Below, one piece after another: positions 46,941 through 59,591 of a DNA stretch of 64,000 nt. Each line of letters starts with the position of its first letter. The first letter of the stretch is position 1. Source of the DNA: Dipylidium caninum (lineage: Eukaryota; Platyhelminthes; Cestoda; Cyclophyllidea; Dipylidiidae); the NCBI GenBank assembly GCA_017562135.1, contig QEYB01001046.1:372001-436000 (forward strand), in the 5' to 3' direction. The position numbers and the translations under genes are program-made. The notes beneath the pieces were generated by a model. That model saw only the letters and a list, made by a program, of their open reading frames with translations, did not search any database and was not told where the DNA came from.

Positions 46941-49900
46941 TGTTCGGCAATTTTAGCGTTTAACATTTAGCAAAAACAACTTTTACATTCATTTAATTGC
47001 CGCGATTTTGTCAAAGTGGAGCGCGGGGGGGGGCGGGGAGGGCGAGTGAGGGAATATCTGCCATTGCAGTCATAAATACTCTCCGACAGGCCTAAAAAGT
47101 GCCATGGGGATATGAAGTGGGGGACACTTCTCTTCGCGCCACACAAAAGCACTTTTGTGTGTTAAAAGGAAGCCGAATCAAGCGGTCAACTAGAAAGAGG
47201 TGCGTGTTTGACGCAGAAGTACATTGCGCCTGCCCTTACATCGCAATGGCCGTTAGTTCCGGTCGTTCGCCGGCCAACAGAAGGAAATGCCTCCACCGAA
47301 AGCGGAACACAGTGTGAGGGGATTTCACGAGGGCGCTATTCTTCGCCTAAATTAGCCGAGGAGACCCTGTTTCCGCCCTTTGTCCGCCCAACTATAACGT
47401 AATTTAATATGCATGCAGCGACATGTCGCACGAGGAGACTTGACACAATTGGGGAATAAAGTAACACGAGGGAAAGGATAATTTGGCAGGAGAAGAATGG
47501 CTCCCATATGCCTCTAAATTCCCATTTATGCTAATTGTAATTTAATAGGGTTTGATGTTTTCAGTCCCTTGGCGCTGCGGGCGCGAGAATGAGAAAAACA
47601 CGAGCGGGAGATGAAACCATGTTGAGCGCCTGGAAAGAGGATGGTCAGAATACTGCGGAGGCAAAAGGGGCGGAGGCAGTGCTTCCGTGTCCGTACAGGT
47701 CAAGAGCCGCCGTGGAAACGGAAGAGCACCAGAAAAGTTAAACAATTCACTAAACTCTGCAGTCAATCTTTGAGAAGAAGTTAGTCTTTGTCTACCCTGG
47801 GGTTGTTGGGGACCAGCAAAATCTGTCCGAAATTATCACTTGACTGGAGGAGGACAAGGGGAGGTTGGAGTGGGGATACGAGTGGGACCGAAGGAGGCAG
47901 CATAAATGGAAGACAGGGGTGAATAGAAGACAGACATGAAGCAATGTAAATGGAACGTACCCGAGAGCCTCACCTTGTCTCCTCTCCTTTTCGTTCCGCT
48001 CAGACTAGTGAGATGAGCAATCAGGGTGTGTCTGGCATAACCCTTTGCTTAGCTCGTCCTCTCCTGTCCTTCCCTTCTCATCCTTCGCCTCCGCCTTTGC
48101 CACCACCACCACCATCACCATCGCCGCCGCCACCACCACCATCACCACCGCCGCACCACTTAATAACTACTGCAGACAAACAGGCAGGGAAGAAGGCGCA
48201 CCCACGCACAGACGCGCGCGCTCACCAGCACATGTTCGTTCGCGCATGTGAGTAGAACAACAGCCCACATCTTCTCGCCCCTGCCCTCTCTCTACCTCTC
48301 CCCCTCTCCCCCTCTCGCTCTCTCCTCTCACAGCACTTCTAGCCTGCCAAACTGTGGGACAAACAGGTCGTACATACATGTCTGACCACACAACAGCAGC
48401 CCTGGCAGCACAATTAATTCGCTCGTCTCTCGTTCTCCCTCCCTCTCCCTTTGCCTGTGTGCGAGTGTGTGTGTGTGTGTTAATTGCTTTGATTTGTAAA
48501 GTTGAGTGCAGCCTTATCAGGGGAGGGAGAGGACAGACGCCCCACGAAAGGGGCAAATTACTTGAGGGGTTCCACGAGAAGGGACTCGAACATGCCTCGG
48601 CCTCCGTTCCGGGTACCCGTGAACAGCCGCCATTTGTCTGAATTCATTTACTTTGCTCGAAAAATGTTCACTGACAAGGAGACAGGGCACGGAGATCCCG
48701 AAAGGCCTCATGGAATTCCCTCCACCTCAACAAGTAGCTCGAACACATTTAAGTGCGATTTAATGGAGCGCCCATCCTTCCACCCGACTTAAAGTGCTTG
48801 AGGGAAGTTCGAGTCAAGGTGGCGGGCAATTTTTGCGATGTTCCACGCGATGGATGTCTTTTTGCAAGCTGCATCTTAAAAGAATCTCCATGGGTTACGA
48901 GTAATTTAGACTACTGACCTGCTCATTTAAGTGAATGGCGTCCCTCTTAATGATTACTATGAAATAAAAGTTAAGACTAGACGACTTAAAAACACAGCTC
49001 GCAGTGGGTAACTGCACCTCCCTTTAAATCATGAGAGGGCGCTGGTCTTACCTCCCTAGGGGTGATAGAAACTGATTTTCAGTATATGTGGTTCGAAAAA
49101 TCGTGAATAACGTTGAAGACGGCTAATCTTCGCCTTCGGGTAAAGGCGACAACGCCTCTGGCGCTCATCTCTCCGCCAGCCGCACCCCAGCGATGCGCAA
49201 TTTCTCAACAAGGGACTCTCCCGCTTGTGGAGTGCACCAAACTCTTGCCATCCTCGCTCGTCTCGCCCATCTCTTAAATCGTAGCTTCACATATTCCTCT
49301 TCCACACGTTGCATCTGAAGGCTTGTCTACTTGCCTCAAAGAGAGTTCCGTTGCCCATAAATTTTTTCCTGTCTTTGAAAGTATTCGTGTAACCTTACAC
49401 TGTGAAATTCGTCCACAGTGTGGGAAGGTCCAACTGCACCGACTTAATCCCTTCGAGGGCACTCGCACTAAGCCTTCGTGTTAAAAATAATGGCCTTCAT
49501 CCTCCAATGCACGCAGCTGCGATGGATGGTGAAGTTTTCTTTCACGTCGCCTTAGTGCAAAAAAGGGAGAATAATGGAGGCGAACTGAGGGGGAAGTGCA
49601 GTTGGCATTGTCGCGGCGCCCGCAGTGGTCAGAACACCGGAAGACGGGTAGTTTCACTTGACCTCCTCCCCAGAGACTCGATGTTACGAATGTGTGTTGC
49701 AGTACAACCTATTAGTACTATTTTCGAGGACTGATGAATGAACAGGCGGCTTTATTTTGCCCGAAATAGTTGGACGAATTCGCAATGTGACAGTCGTTCT
49801 CATGTATGCAAAACAACTGGCGGAATGCATACGCCCAAGTGGATATGAACAATGCGCTCGAATGAGTTTATTTCCACAGTTGAAGCTGTGGCAGTTCTTA

Positions 49901-51298
49901 ACCCCCCCTGGGAAACAATTTTACCTCTCATTCAAGAAAGGTCGTTGAAGGAAAAATGCATTTTGCTCCTTGGAAAGGATTGACGCCAGTTTTGGAGAAT
50001 CAGGGTGGAAAAGCCTCCCTGTCTGCCTCATTTCGGCAAGGGAGCCGTCTCCTTTTTAGACTTAAATGGTGGGTTAAATGGTAAGGTATCCCGGCAAGTC
50101 GGTGTGCAAAAGACTTGGAAGCTAATGAGGCAGGCATTCCACATCGCGACGATGAGGTAGGAGCCCTGTGAAATGGTGTCTATCTCCCACATTTTGAGCG
50201 GAGTCTCCTCAGGTGTCATCGTCCACGGACTAGACGGCCAAAATACAGCCTGAGACAAGTTCTAACAAGCAGTATTGCCATAGTAGTCCCAGTAAAGGGA
50301 GGAACTTGGACCTGTCAAAATGAGAAACTCAAGTAACTCGTTCAGTGGCCGCTACCCATCACCGCCATCCGCCACTTAACTGACGACTCTTGAAGAACCA
50401 CTGGGACCGCTGTCATCGTTTTGCATGCAGCCGAACTATGGAGACGAGGGCGCGGCGGGAGCTCGAACCGCTATTCTTCTCCATTTTCACCTACCATCCT
50501 AACAAATCCAAGAGCCTCGCAGAGCAAACTTGCTAGGGCTAATTAACAGCCTTACAGAAGAGTCTATCTACCCCATTAACGCCGTATTTTGGGCGACTTT
50601 CGTTGACCGTCGGCCATCAGAGAATGGCCTTATTATTTCATAAAAGGCTAATAGCTACTTCGTGAATGAACCATTGTTGTCGCCGAGGCAGAACAGTGCT
50701 GTGGCGATTCAATCAAGCCGTGGTGATTGCGAGTGAAAGTGAATGAATAAGGGAAGAGAAGTGACCATTAACCAGGTGTTCGACTATTTCACTGGTCAAA
50801 CCAAAAAAAAGTCCATTGATAAGGATTTGGGAAACATGTTTTTTTTTGATCGAGAGCTGGGAATTGAGAGTTTTTGTCAAAGAGTCACCTCAAGCCAGCA
50901 CTTCTCCACATCCTCTCTACTTAAAATGGAGAAGCATCTTGACTGAACTACGGTATACACCCGGGACACGCCTAACGATGCTGACTCGGTGTCGTGGGGC
51001 ACCTGGTTAGGTGTTAGACTGAGAGGACACCGCAGTTTAAGGCTCCTCAACTTGTAGAATTTGATGTCATGGCTGCTTTGCCGCGGTTAAGTATGGCGGA
51101 GGCGCCTTATGATGAGGTTAGCATTGCCGAGGAGCCCCGAAACACCCCGGGGAATTTAATCTTCTGGCATGAATAAAAGACGCCTCGTGGGAGAAGCCTC
51201 GAGCCGCTGAAATGCAGTTAAATTTCCCATCGAAATGATTACCACAGTGTATTGTGCCACAACTTAGCGAAAGGTGACAATATCAAATGAGTGGACGT
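46941..51298. other. intergenic region with simple repeats and AT-rich motifs
   Basis: No gene recognised. Contains a CCA/CCG trinucleotide tract (48,095-48,159), a (GT)n run (48,465-48,480), and an AT-rich patch near 47,400-47,550 with ATGCATGC, ATGCTAAT (octamer-like) and TAATTT motifs. Confidence 0.5.
48095..48159. repeat. CCA/CCG trinucleotide-rich tract
   Basis: Interrupted CCACCACCATCA and CCGCCGCCA units over about 65 bp. Confidence 0.8.
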
Positions 51299-51658
51299 TT
51301 AGGTTGAGTACAACATCATCGAAAAGTGATGAAAATCAGCACTTTTTAACGTGGAGGGGAGGGGATAGCGAAGTCTCTGCAGGTAAGTGGGTGAACGACT
51401 TCACTCCAGATGTCGCCGCGGTCTCACACGCAGAATTATATTCTTGCAGACGCGATGGCACCCGCCTGTGTCGCAGACGTCGGCGCACTTGGTCCACATC
51501 CGATTCCTCGGTGGTTCCGACGTCATTGCAACCGTCTGCATCGGACTCGCGACCTCGACCTGCCTTTCCGGCTCCGTGGTGGTTACAACCGGCGCTGAAC
51601 TGCACAGTGGACTGGCAAGGAGGAAAAGGCCGAGGAGGGCGGCTCCCACAGTGCTCAT
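51299..51658 (-). CDS. candidate small secreted four-cysteine peptide, two exons, ~102 aa
   Basis: The ATG at 51,658 opens a textbook signal peptide (MSTVGAALLGLFLLASPLCSSA), then a Thr/Glu-rich propeptide-like stretch and a compact cysteine module KCADVCDTGGCHRVCKN (C-x3-C-x4-C-x3-C). Exon 1 is 51,428-51,658 up to CGT|GTGAGA. A 51-nt intron ending TTACCTGCAG leads in phase to exon 2 (51,299-51,376, TAA stop). Unspliced reading would instead stop at 51,401 after a few more residues. TATAAATA lies 35 bp upstream of the ATG. I do not recognise the family; the cysteine spacing resembles small helical-hairpin peptides, but that is only a resemblance. Confidence 0.42.
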
Positions 51659-51693
51659 GGCCAAATGTTGAGAGCCTCCCACCAAACATCGCA

Positions 51694-51701
51694 TATTTAT
51701 A
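51694..51701 (-). promoter_or_regulatory. TATA box (TATAAATA) of the minus-strand secreted peptide candidate
   Basis: A consensus TATAAATA on the minus strand, 35 bp upstream of the signal-peptide ATG. The predicted leader is very short. The same arrangement (TATA box, ~36 bp, ATG, signal peptide) occurs at 381-425. Confidence 0.45.
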
Positions 51702-54700
51702 CTTGGGATGGGTGAAAAGTCCTCTAAAAAATTTGTTTATGCCAGCGGAACATTTGGTTTACGTGACTTTACTGGCAAAGATGATCAAATTCATTCTGTG
51801 TGGTAAACACAACACGCTTTTTGCCTCGTGGGCAAATCACGTCAGTGATTATGTTCCCAATGCAAGCAATCTTTACACAGGGACGATGTGACTCTGTCTG
51901 TGATAGCCAGTGTCGTGGCTGAAAAGTGCTCGTCTGACTGGTCCGCATCGGCCAAGACGTGGACAGCCTGTCCAGCGAGCCGACCTCCGACCGTCCACCC
52001 GACGACCTAATTACTCTTTCGGTGTGAGTAACGATGAACATGAGAAACCTCTGAGATCTTGTCCAATCGCGGAAAGTGGCGCTTTCGGGCAAATATGACA
52101 GCAAAAAAAGTGCAAATAGAAATGAAGCTCTTCTGCACCTCCTACAACGCCCGACAGACAGATGTGGCAGAGCGAGGGATTAAAAAGCCTCGCAATTTCT
52201 TCCCTCAGGCGCCTGCCAAGTCTACATACCATCGCCTTACTGTGGCATCACCGGAGCTGTTCTTTGCTGCGGCAAACTCCAAATGTCGGGGCTAGAAAAA
52301 GCAGAAAGCGAAGGTGAAGGGTAAAAACGTTCCCATCGCTATTCGCTCACCTGAGGAGTTGTGCATTCAGGACAACCCCAGCGTTGCGACGGGAAATGAG
52401 GCTGGCAGTTGGGTATCTTCCACACGCGCGGAAAGAGAAGACAACGATGGGGTGAAATGAGAGATCGTATCTGCTGCGTAGTTGTCCATTCCTCTTCGAC
52501 AAGTGTTCGGATACACCAACGCCCGTGCAAACGCCCCGTCAACCTGGCAGCTAATGGGTAAATAATCGCACACTTTGGATGATCGTTTATTATTCACCAG
52601 ATTACAAAAAACCAGGTTTGGGTGTTTGGGAATGAACTTCCACACTAAATTGTCCTCGTGGATTATATTGCCGGCGTTTGAGAGGTTCACGATCAAGGTA
52701 CCCCAAGTCCTGCCGAGTGATAATTACGAAGAGCGGATTAACAGGCTCGATGCTCGGCTTCCTCGGACTGTTTTGAGGTGACTTCAACACGAACTCCATC
52801 AAACTACCATATACAACCGTGTTTGTGAAGAGATGGGAGAACTTGACCTATTTTCCCACCTCCTATTACACGCATGTGACGAGGACCGAAAGCTCTAAAA
52901 GCTCGTCCTCCATGCCGTCGACGGGTGTGGTGAGCTGATGAGGTTAAGTGATCTTTGCCTCAACCCCATTCCGGGTGGACGGGAGCCTTGGACAGATTCA
53001 GGCAGGAGTTGTCGGCGCGTGGCTACGCCTTCCAAAGCCTCCTCGCCACCGTGGCAGCCGGTGGGGAGACGAGGTGATGCATGGGCGAGAACGAGTGATG
53101 GCCTCACAGCCCTCGGGAGGGAGGAGAGACACACTTCCTCATCCCCTTTTTATTATGAAATGGTGAGAGGAATTTCTTCGAATGCATCCAGTGCTGCAGA
53201 CTGGGTGTAACCTCTCGTCTATTTCACGACTCGTTGCCATGACACAGTGAAAGACGATGGCTACCAACTAATGCTTTGCTTTTTTCTTGCTTTTTCAAGT
53301 ACCGTTGATTAAAATGTAGAGCATCTAAAATAATTAATGTGTAGATTAATTAGAGGCTCCCTTTTATTGCACCTTTTAATGGAAGCTAGAGTGCCTCTGA
53401 AAGCTGCAAAAAAGTCGTTAGACAAGTGAGCTTCAGAGGCATTATTTTCTTTCCAAGTTGGTATGAAGGTGATTGCGACGCAGTTTATTCCTTACTCCGA
53501 GACGCCACCGCCCCAAAAATTAAGAGTTATTCACCTCGATTTGATAACGTGCAGCTAATTGTAAGAGTCTATTTGTCTCAGTCGTCAACGTTTGTTTACT
53601 CCACCAATGTGACGGGTTTTTCTTATTTAATGTATTAACGTAAAACAACCAGTCCTCAACTTCTACCAAGATCACTTTTCAGCGAGTTTTCGGCGTTCGG
53701 GAATTCCGGGGAGTGAAATCCTTCCTCTTTGTCAACGTCTACTTGCTGCCTTGGTACTGAGGGTGGGTTGGTTAGTGGGCAGTATTGTCTAGTCTGCTTC
53801 TACTTTTTCATTCTAAGTACCTCGAGAGGAGGTGGAGGTGATCTCCTCTCACCCTCCCTGTTTGCATTTCATTCCCCTGGAGGCCGTGTCAATTCCCTCA
53901 TTCAATGATAATTTAGAGCTGGAAGGAGTAGCTCACTTTGATGTAACAATCCGGTCTAGGACGTAGCCAACGTCAGGGTCGCGTCGCGTGATGCCTCTCA
54001 AGGCTACTCACTACCTCCGGGCGCCTCAAAGTACATTCAAAATTACAAAGACCAGATAATCCTCGTGACAAGCTGCCTGTTGTCAAAATTCCTTTACCCA
54101 TGGAGGTCCCTTCTGTACTTTGCTACTCACAAATGTCAGTAGCATTGATATGTCATTTCAGTTATTCAGCAATCACGCTGATCATTTGCTTGCAGGCGAT
54201 GGTGTCATTCAATTCACCTATTTTGTCACCGCTTCCTCCGAAAGTGTCTTCACAGTGAGGCAACACGACTCGAGTTCCAGTAATCTCACTCCACTTTCAC
54301 CTCCTCATTCTCCAAACAGCCACATTTTGTCCTATTACTCGGGTAATCTATTTGTCAAGTTCCCCTAGGCTGCACCTTTCCCCTTGGTGGCACTCGAGTG
54401 TCATGGGGTAAATTAAATTTTCGAGAGGTAAACGAAATGATACTTTGCACTTATTAAAGTAATACACGACGGGTTTACTGCCATAGGATGAAATTTTTCC
54501 ACCAAGGAAATGGAATTCCCAGAAAGCGCATGGAAGCAGTCACCGTCAGTAGTCTTCTTTACCCTCTCCATTTTTCATTCTTCTCCCTTTCGGTACTCAT
54601 TAACGAATTCATAATTATTCACGAGTGTGCACGTGTACGGAAGAAACCGTGTCCAGATCTAATGACGTTGTCATCTGGAAGACTAGAATGAGACTGTGCG

Positions 54701-54708
54701 CAAGCACA

Positions 54709-54735
54709 CATACACACACACACATACACACACGC
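54709..54735. repeat. (CA)n microsatellite with TA interruptions
   Basis: CA dinucleotide array broken by CATA units. Confidence 0.85.
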
Positions 54736-56450
54736 AAACTTACAAACAGGGACGCGTATTGAATGCCCAATTAATTATAATACAGGGAACAAAAAGCGTA
54801 TGGGAGGCGAAGGAGTACTTCCAGCAGGAGGCATTCTGTGCTTTCACAAAGTCGGAGGAATTTTTTTGTAATCTTATAAATTAACGCATTCATTGTCATG
54901 TTGAAGGCGAGAAGCGGGCGAGAGAGAGAGGCGACGTAGATATTCTACTGAAGTAACAGCTGTTAAGACGCATGAATAAGCAGTCGCTGAGGGGAGGGGT
55001 CGGGGGGGGGACGGAGCGGGCGTGTGTACCCGAGGTTCGTCAAGGGGGCCAGGGAGTAATTCCAACATTTCCCTATTTGTTCACATAAGTCACTATTAGG
55101 TACTTGACAAAGTGGATTTTTACTAACAGGCCTTGGGGCTCCGATGCCTCACCGATTTAGCCTCGCTGTTTAATGAATGCGCCTCATTTTCGGAATGTCA
55201 TCGGTGCAGAACTCCTTCTTATTCTTCCTCTTTCTCTTCTTCTTCTGCTTCTACTGTTCCGCCCTCTTTGTGATTCACTTATTTCCAATTCTACTAGGTG
55301 TTTAAGGTTATTTTAGTTACTTGTCACTTGTTATGCGTATTCGCCTACTATGACGGGTGGGATGCGACCTCCTCGTTCACCCGAGATAGGTCTATCTCCG
55401 GCACTCGTGGCTACTCTCATTACGACTGAGTTGCATGCATTGCGATGTGGCCTGAGAGCACAAACCCCTGATCGTCTTTCGTCTGCGAACTGAACAAGAT
55501 CGTGCAGGTTTGAATGCGAGCCTACGTAAAGCCAGACTTTATAATCCTCCGTTTGGAAGGCAGAAGTCACTCGGGGTGTCATTTTATCCTCACGGCCTCA
55601 TAGCCCTGAGGCCAGTCCTGTTTCTGTTGGACGAGGCGTTAACACTTGCAGCCATTTCTTATCCATGACAGGGGACGAGGAACTCAGACGACAGTAAGTC
55701 CCCACGTGGACGGGATATAAGTGAATCACGAAAGGCAAGACGTGTTAATATTTGAGCATCAGTAGCGACTCTCCTTACGCAGACAGTGTAGGTAGAAAAC
55801 CTCCAAACGGGAGTGGAGAATGCGAGTTGCGCATAAAAATCGGGCGGAATTTGACCAACTGTGGAAAGCGATGGGGACGAGTGGAGGGGGAGGCAAGCAA
55901 GTTGAAAATCATAACGTGTGACATTACAATCGTGCATTTGGTCTGTCAGAGAGGCTTCTGTCAGCTTTATCACCTTCAAGGCACGCCCATTGCCTTTCAG
56001 CACTATCTTCTTCAGTCCCCGATCAGAAGATCCACTAAATAGCACCTTTTCGCCTTGACGGCCTACTTGTGTGCATGCTAACAATGCTGGAAGTGGAACG
56101 GCGTCGTTTCTGGGACTGTCGGGCGTGGAAATGGTTCCGCTTCATCGTGTGCCTCCATGTTCACAATACAGGGACGCAGGAGAGTTGCCTCTCGGTCTTC
56201 TCTGAAATATTCCCCATTCTGCGGGGGAGAAGTGGAGAAAGCCGTGCATTTCGGTAAGGAAACGATGAATGCCTCTACATAGAAGCCAGGTATTTTATAA
56301 AAGACATAATCAGCCTATTTTAAAGCTGGAGTCTCGTGGAGGATGTCTTTTTTTTATTAAAGAGACATTAAAAGCCAATGTTTGAATGATACGCACTTTA
56401 GTGGGTCACGAAATGGGTGACAAGTGCTCTTCGCCGTATTTCACAATCTG

Positions 56451-56471
56451 CCTCCTCCTCCTCCTCCTCCT
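56451..56471. repeat. (CTC)7 trinucleotide tract
   Basis: Seven CTC-type units; similar tracts at 59,259-59,279 and 59,561-59,591. Confidence 0.9.
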
Positions 56472-57484
56472 ACAATGTCATTAAACCGATTGACTTCCAC
56501 CAGTTCTCGGCTGTGCATGAGCTTGCACCTCGTCAACGAATACGTCCATTACGCGTCAATCGAGGAAACGTTGAGTAGTTGAAGAGGCATTCGGCTGTAA
56601 GTTTTCTTCTACCAACCGAGGAATGTGCGTCCTTGTTAACAGATGTCTCGGTCAAAGTCCCCGTCGACCAGTCAGACCGCCTACTCGAAGCTTTACAGTC
56701 CGTCTGCTGAGTGATGAGACCACATGGTGAGGAGTGTGGAGGGCTCAGCTTTTCCGTCTACGAGAGGAACCGTGAAATACACAAACCTCACGAGTGTCGA
56801 CACAAAGAGAGTGATGAGTTCCGAACATGGATGCACCCGCGTTGAGTACGAGAAATGTCGGAGGGGTGAAGCCTCGCGGCGGCTAGTGGGTTTCCCCCGA
56901 CGGAGGCGCGAGGAGGCGCAGGTATTCGCTTCTATCTCATACCCAACCTAGTCGCTCATTGTCTTATTGCGCCATGTCGCCACCCGAGGAGCGACATCCT
57001 TTATTTAAAAAAAACACGTCCTCAACGAGACGGTTAGTCTGCAATTCGTGCGTGCGTGCGTGCTGGCATGTCTGCTTGCGTAAGAGTTGTCTGGTGAGGC
57101 CGCAGAGATGAGGCGGCGAGCAAGCGAGCACACAAACACACACAGACACACACAGTTAAGCACCAGGCTGCAATAATGCCTCGGCTGCTGCGCCTGTTAA
57201 CGGCATAATTAGGATGACTTCCTGTAACCGTGTGTACGTGTACTGCCTTGTTAACTCGAGCCAGTGCGGTAATTGCTGCCAATTTGTCAACATGTGTCGG
57301 GCTAATTTCCATGCTCTTTGCGTTCACACCTCGCGCTTGGGTATATGCTGCGAAAAATTGGTGAATAGAGACGCTAAATTCACATGAAATGTAAATTTTT
57401 CTACCACGCTTTTGTGTACCTTCAAAGCACTCTGACAGTTCTTTGAAATTTGTGTAAATTAGCCTGTTGATACTGCTACCCCCT

Positions 57485-57487
<3 letters not shown>

Positions 57488-57520
<33 letters not shown>
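57488..57520. repeat. (CCG)11 microsatellite
   Basis: Eleven perfect CCG units, followed by C-rich and CTC/CTG-rich sequence up to about 57,580. Confidence 0.9.
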
Positions 57521-57523
<3 letters not shown>

Positions 57524-58759
57524 CCCACCCCATCCCCACCCGCCGCGACTCCTCCTCCTCCGCCTCCTTCTGCTGCTGTTGCTACTGCATGGAATGTCAT
57601 TTGGCTTCAAAAATATGCATTTGTTCTCACCCTCTCAGCATCAGCGGTGTCTACTTTTTAGTAGCCCATGCCTCACCTTTTTTGCCTGAAGGATAAGCCC
57701 CCTGATGCCTCCTGCCGCCTGCCTCCTGCCTCCTCGTAGCGCCTCCACCCGAATGCTGCTTATGTCGTTCAGCTGTGCGCAGGCCTTACACCGAAGAGCC
57801 CAACACTCACGCCAAAGAGTTCACTGCGCCAGCACGACTTATCCACACCCGGTGGGTTGGATTTCGGTGAGGCCCTTAGTTAGGCATAAAAGACCTTAAT
57901 TTATCGGGGTTATCGTGCCATCTCACTGACTCCCAATGCTAATCACATGACTGCAGGGGTTGTACCAGTTGCCCCTTAAGCTACCAAACCAACTCTGAGT
58001 TTTGAGACCATGGGAAAGGATGAAAAGGTTGAACAAAGTGGTCCTGGAGTGAACCATATCTCCTCCCTATGGTCCATCACGGCGACGATGCCACGAATCC
58101 CCGAATCGGCAGCCGGGTGAAGGTCTGACGTGTAGCTGCGCCTCTTCAGCGGATTCCTGGTGGCGAAGGGACCCCACTTTCCTCCTAAACACACTTCCAG
58201 CGTCCATGTGTTAGTTTGGAAACTATGAACTAGGCGTTGGATATAAGTAGAAGGCAAAGTAGCCCACTTTTTCACACAATTCATTATTTTTAATCAAAAT
58301 AACTTCCATGGGCATTTACGGCTTTTTGTCTTATTTGAAAGGATGCAAAGTCTTTTACCATAGCATTTTGGTTATTATGTTTTTTTCTCCTAAAATTATT
58401 AACAATTACAAAAAGTCGTTGAAATACCAAGGGAGAGCGGAGAATATGGCCAAATGTCATATTTTAGGTAAATTATTTGCCTCACCTTCATGCGCTGTTA
58501 TCGAGTAGCAGCTAAGCGTCCGTTTCACAGTTTCCATCCTGACAACAGCCCATCGAAAAGTGTGCCAACTGTAAACTGTTTAATTTTGACTCAAACCACA
58601 TTCAGCCTAAGCACGTAAATTGTGACCTTCTGAACGAGTGCCGTCAGCCACATTATAGTTTTGCTTCTATTAAACAACATCCCATTAGCCTTACGAAATT
58701 CTTTTGCCTCGACCGGGCAAAACATTCCTCCCACTAGCTCCAGTATTAGGCGAATCATC

Positions 58760-58772
58760 GTCAAAGTGATTA
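58760..58772. repeat. 13-mer GTCAAAGTGATTA, copy 1
   Basis: Identical 13-mer recurs at 59,415-59,427. The shorter core GTCAAAGTG also occurs near 43,203 and 47,011. It resembles a TCAAAG (TCF-like) core joined to a TGATTA (homeodomain-like) core; function unknown. Confidence 0.5.
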
Positions 58773-59258
58773 GCCTTCATGCTGGTGTTGTTGTGATGAC
58801 GATCTCCTGAAAAGGAATTTCCGCCCACTGCCTGTTGAGACCGGCAGTTGGAACCTCCACGATTGGCGGCCGCTGATTGGTGGTTATTTTTCGGTCCACC
58901 ATCATCTGGAGACACACGGGCCAGAGGCACGTCTCTTCAACGCTCACTGAGGGCATAGGATCCCTTCAGTAGGCGAGGATCTTCGCAAACTCCGCATTCC
59001 TTCGATACTTCAAGCCTCTCCTCCTAGTTTATACTTACTTTGGACATAATGAGGCCATTGTGAATCAACTTCAGAGCCTACTTTCGTGTAGCTGTTCTGA
59101 CTCTCGCCGATGCAGAGGTGTTCGCAACAATCCTTACCGAGTCCCCGCAGTACCGACTAGGTGGTAATAGGAGCTGATTGTGGAAGGGGACATATAACAA
59201 CGCCTGTTGCGGTGTCCGACAGGCAATCGACTTGCACAACGTGGGTAACGCTTCTCCT

Positions 59259-59279
59259 TCTCCTCCTCCTCCTCCTCCA
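59259..59279. repeat. (TCC)7 trinucleotide tract
   Basis: Perfect TCC units in non-coding sequence. Confidence 0.9.
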
Positions 59280-59414
59280 TCGAGTCATTGTCAACTCAAG
59301 GGCTTTTCGGCACAGGCGAGAAGAGGCGAAGGAGAATGTACGCTTCGATGGGCGTCTCTAAGCTCTTAATTGACTTCATAGTTGATTAGCCAGCAGAACC
59401 GATGGTGAAAGGCT

Positions 59415-59427
59415 GTCAAAGTGATTA
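59415..59427. repeat. 13-mer GTCAAAGTGATTA, copy 2
   Basis: Second exact copy, same orientation, 655 bp from the first, continuing into TCATAACG. Confidence 0.5.
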
Positions 59428-59560
59428 TCATAACGTAACCATCACTTGTGTTTACTTTCGTCTTGAACGTTACCCTTTTGTTTGTCTCTCAATCACCCAA
59501 ACTACGTGTTGTTAGAAGGCTGAGGTGACAATTAAATGGGCCTTATTTATTAATGTCACC

Positions 59561-59591
59561 ACCTCCTCCTCCTCCTCCACCTCCTCCTCCT
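59561..59591. repeat. CTC-type trinucleotide tract with one CAC interruption
   Basis: CTCCTC units interrupted once. Confidence 0.85.

Noticed and set aside
49730..49790. CTGATGA...CGAAA resembling a hammerhead ribozyme core
   Set aside because: No stem II can form directly between the two conserved parts; stems I and III are also unsupported.
51274..51891. 205-codon plus-strand frame
   Set aside because: Antisense to the better supported signal-peptide frame; Arg/Ser/Thr-rich without a domain.
57034..57600. 188-codon minus-strand frame with poly-Gly
   Set aside because: Its length is produced by the (CCG)11 microsatellite and CA repeats; the remainder resembles no protein.
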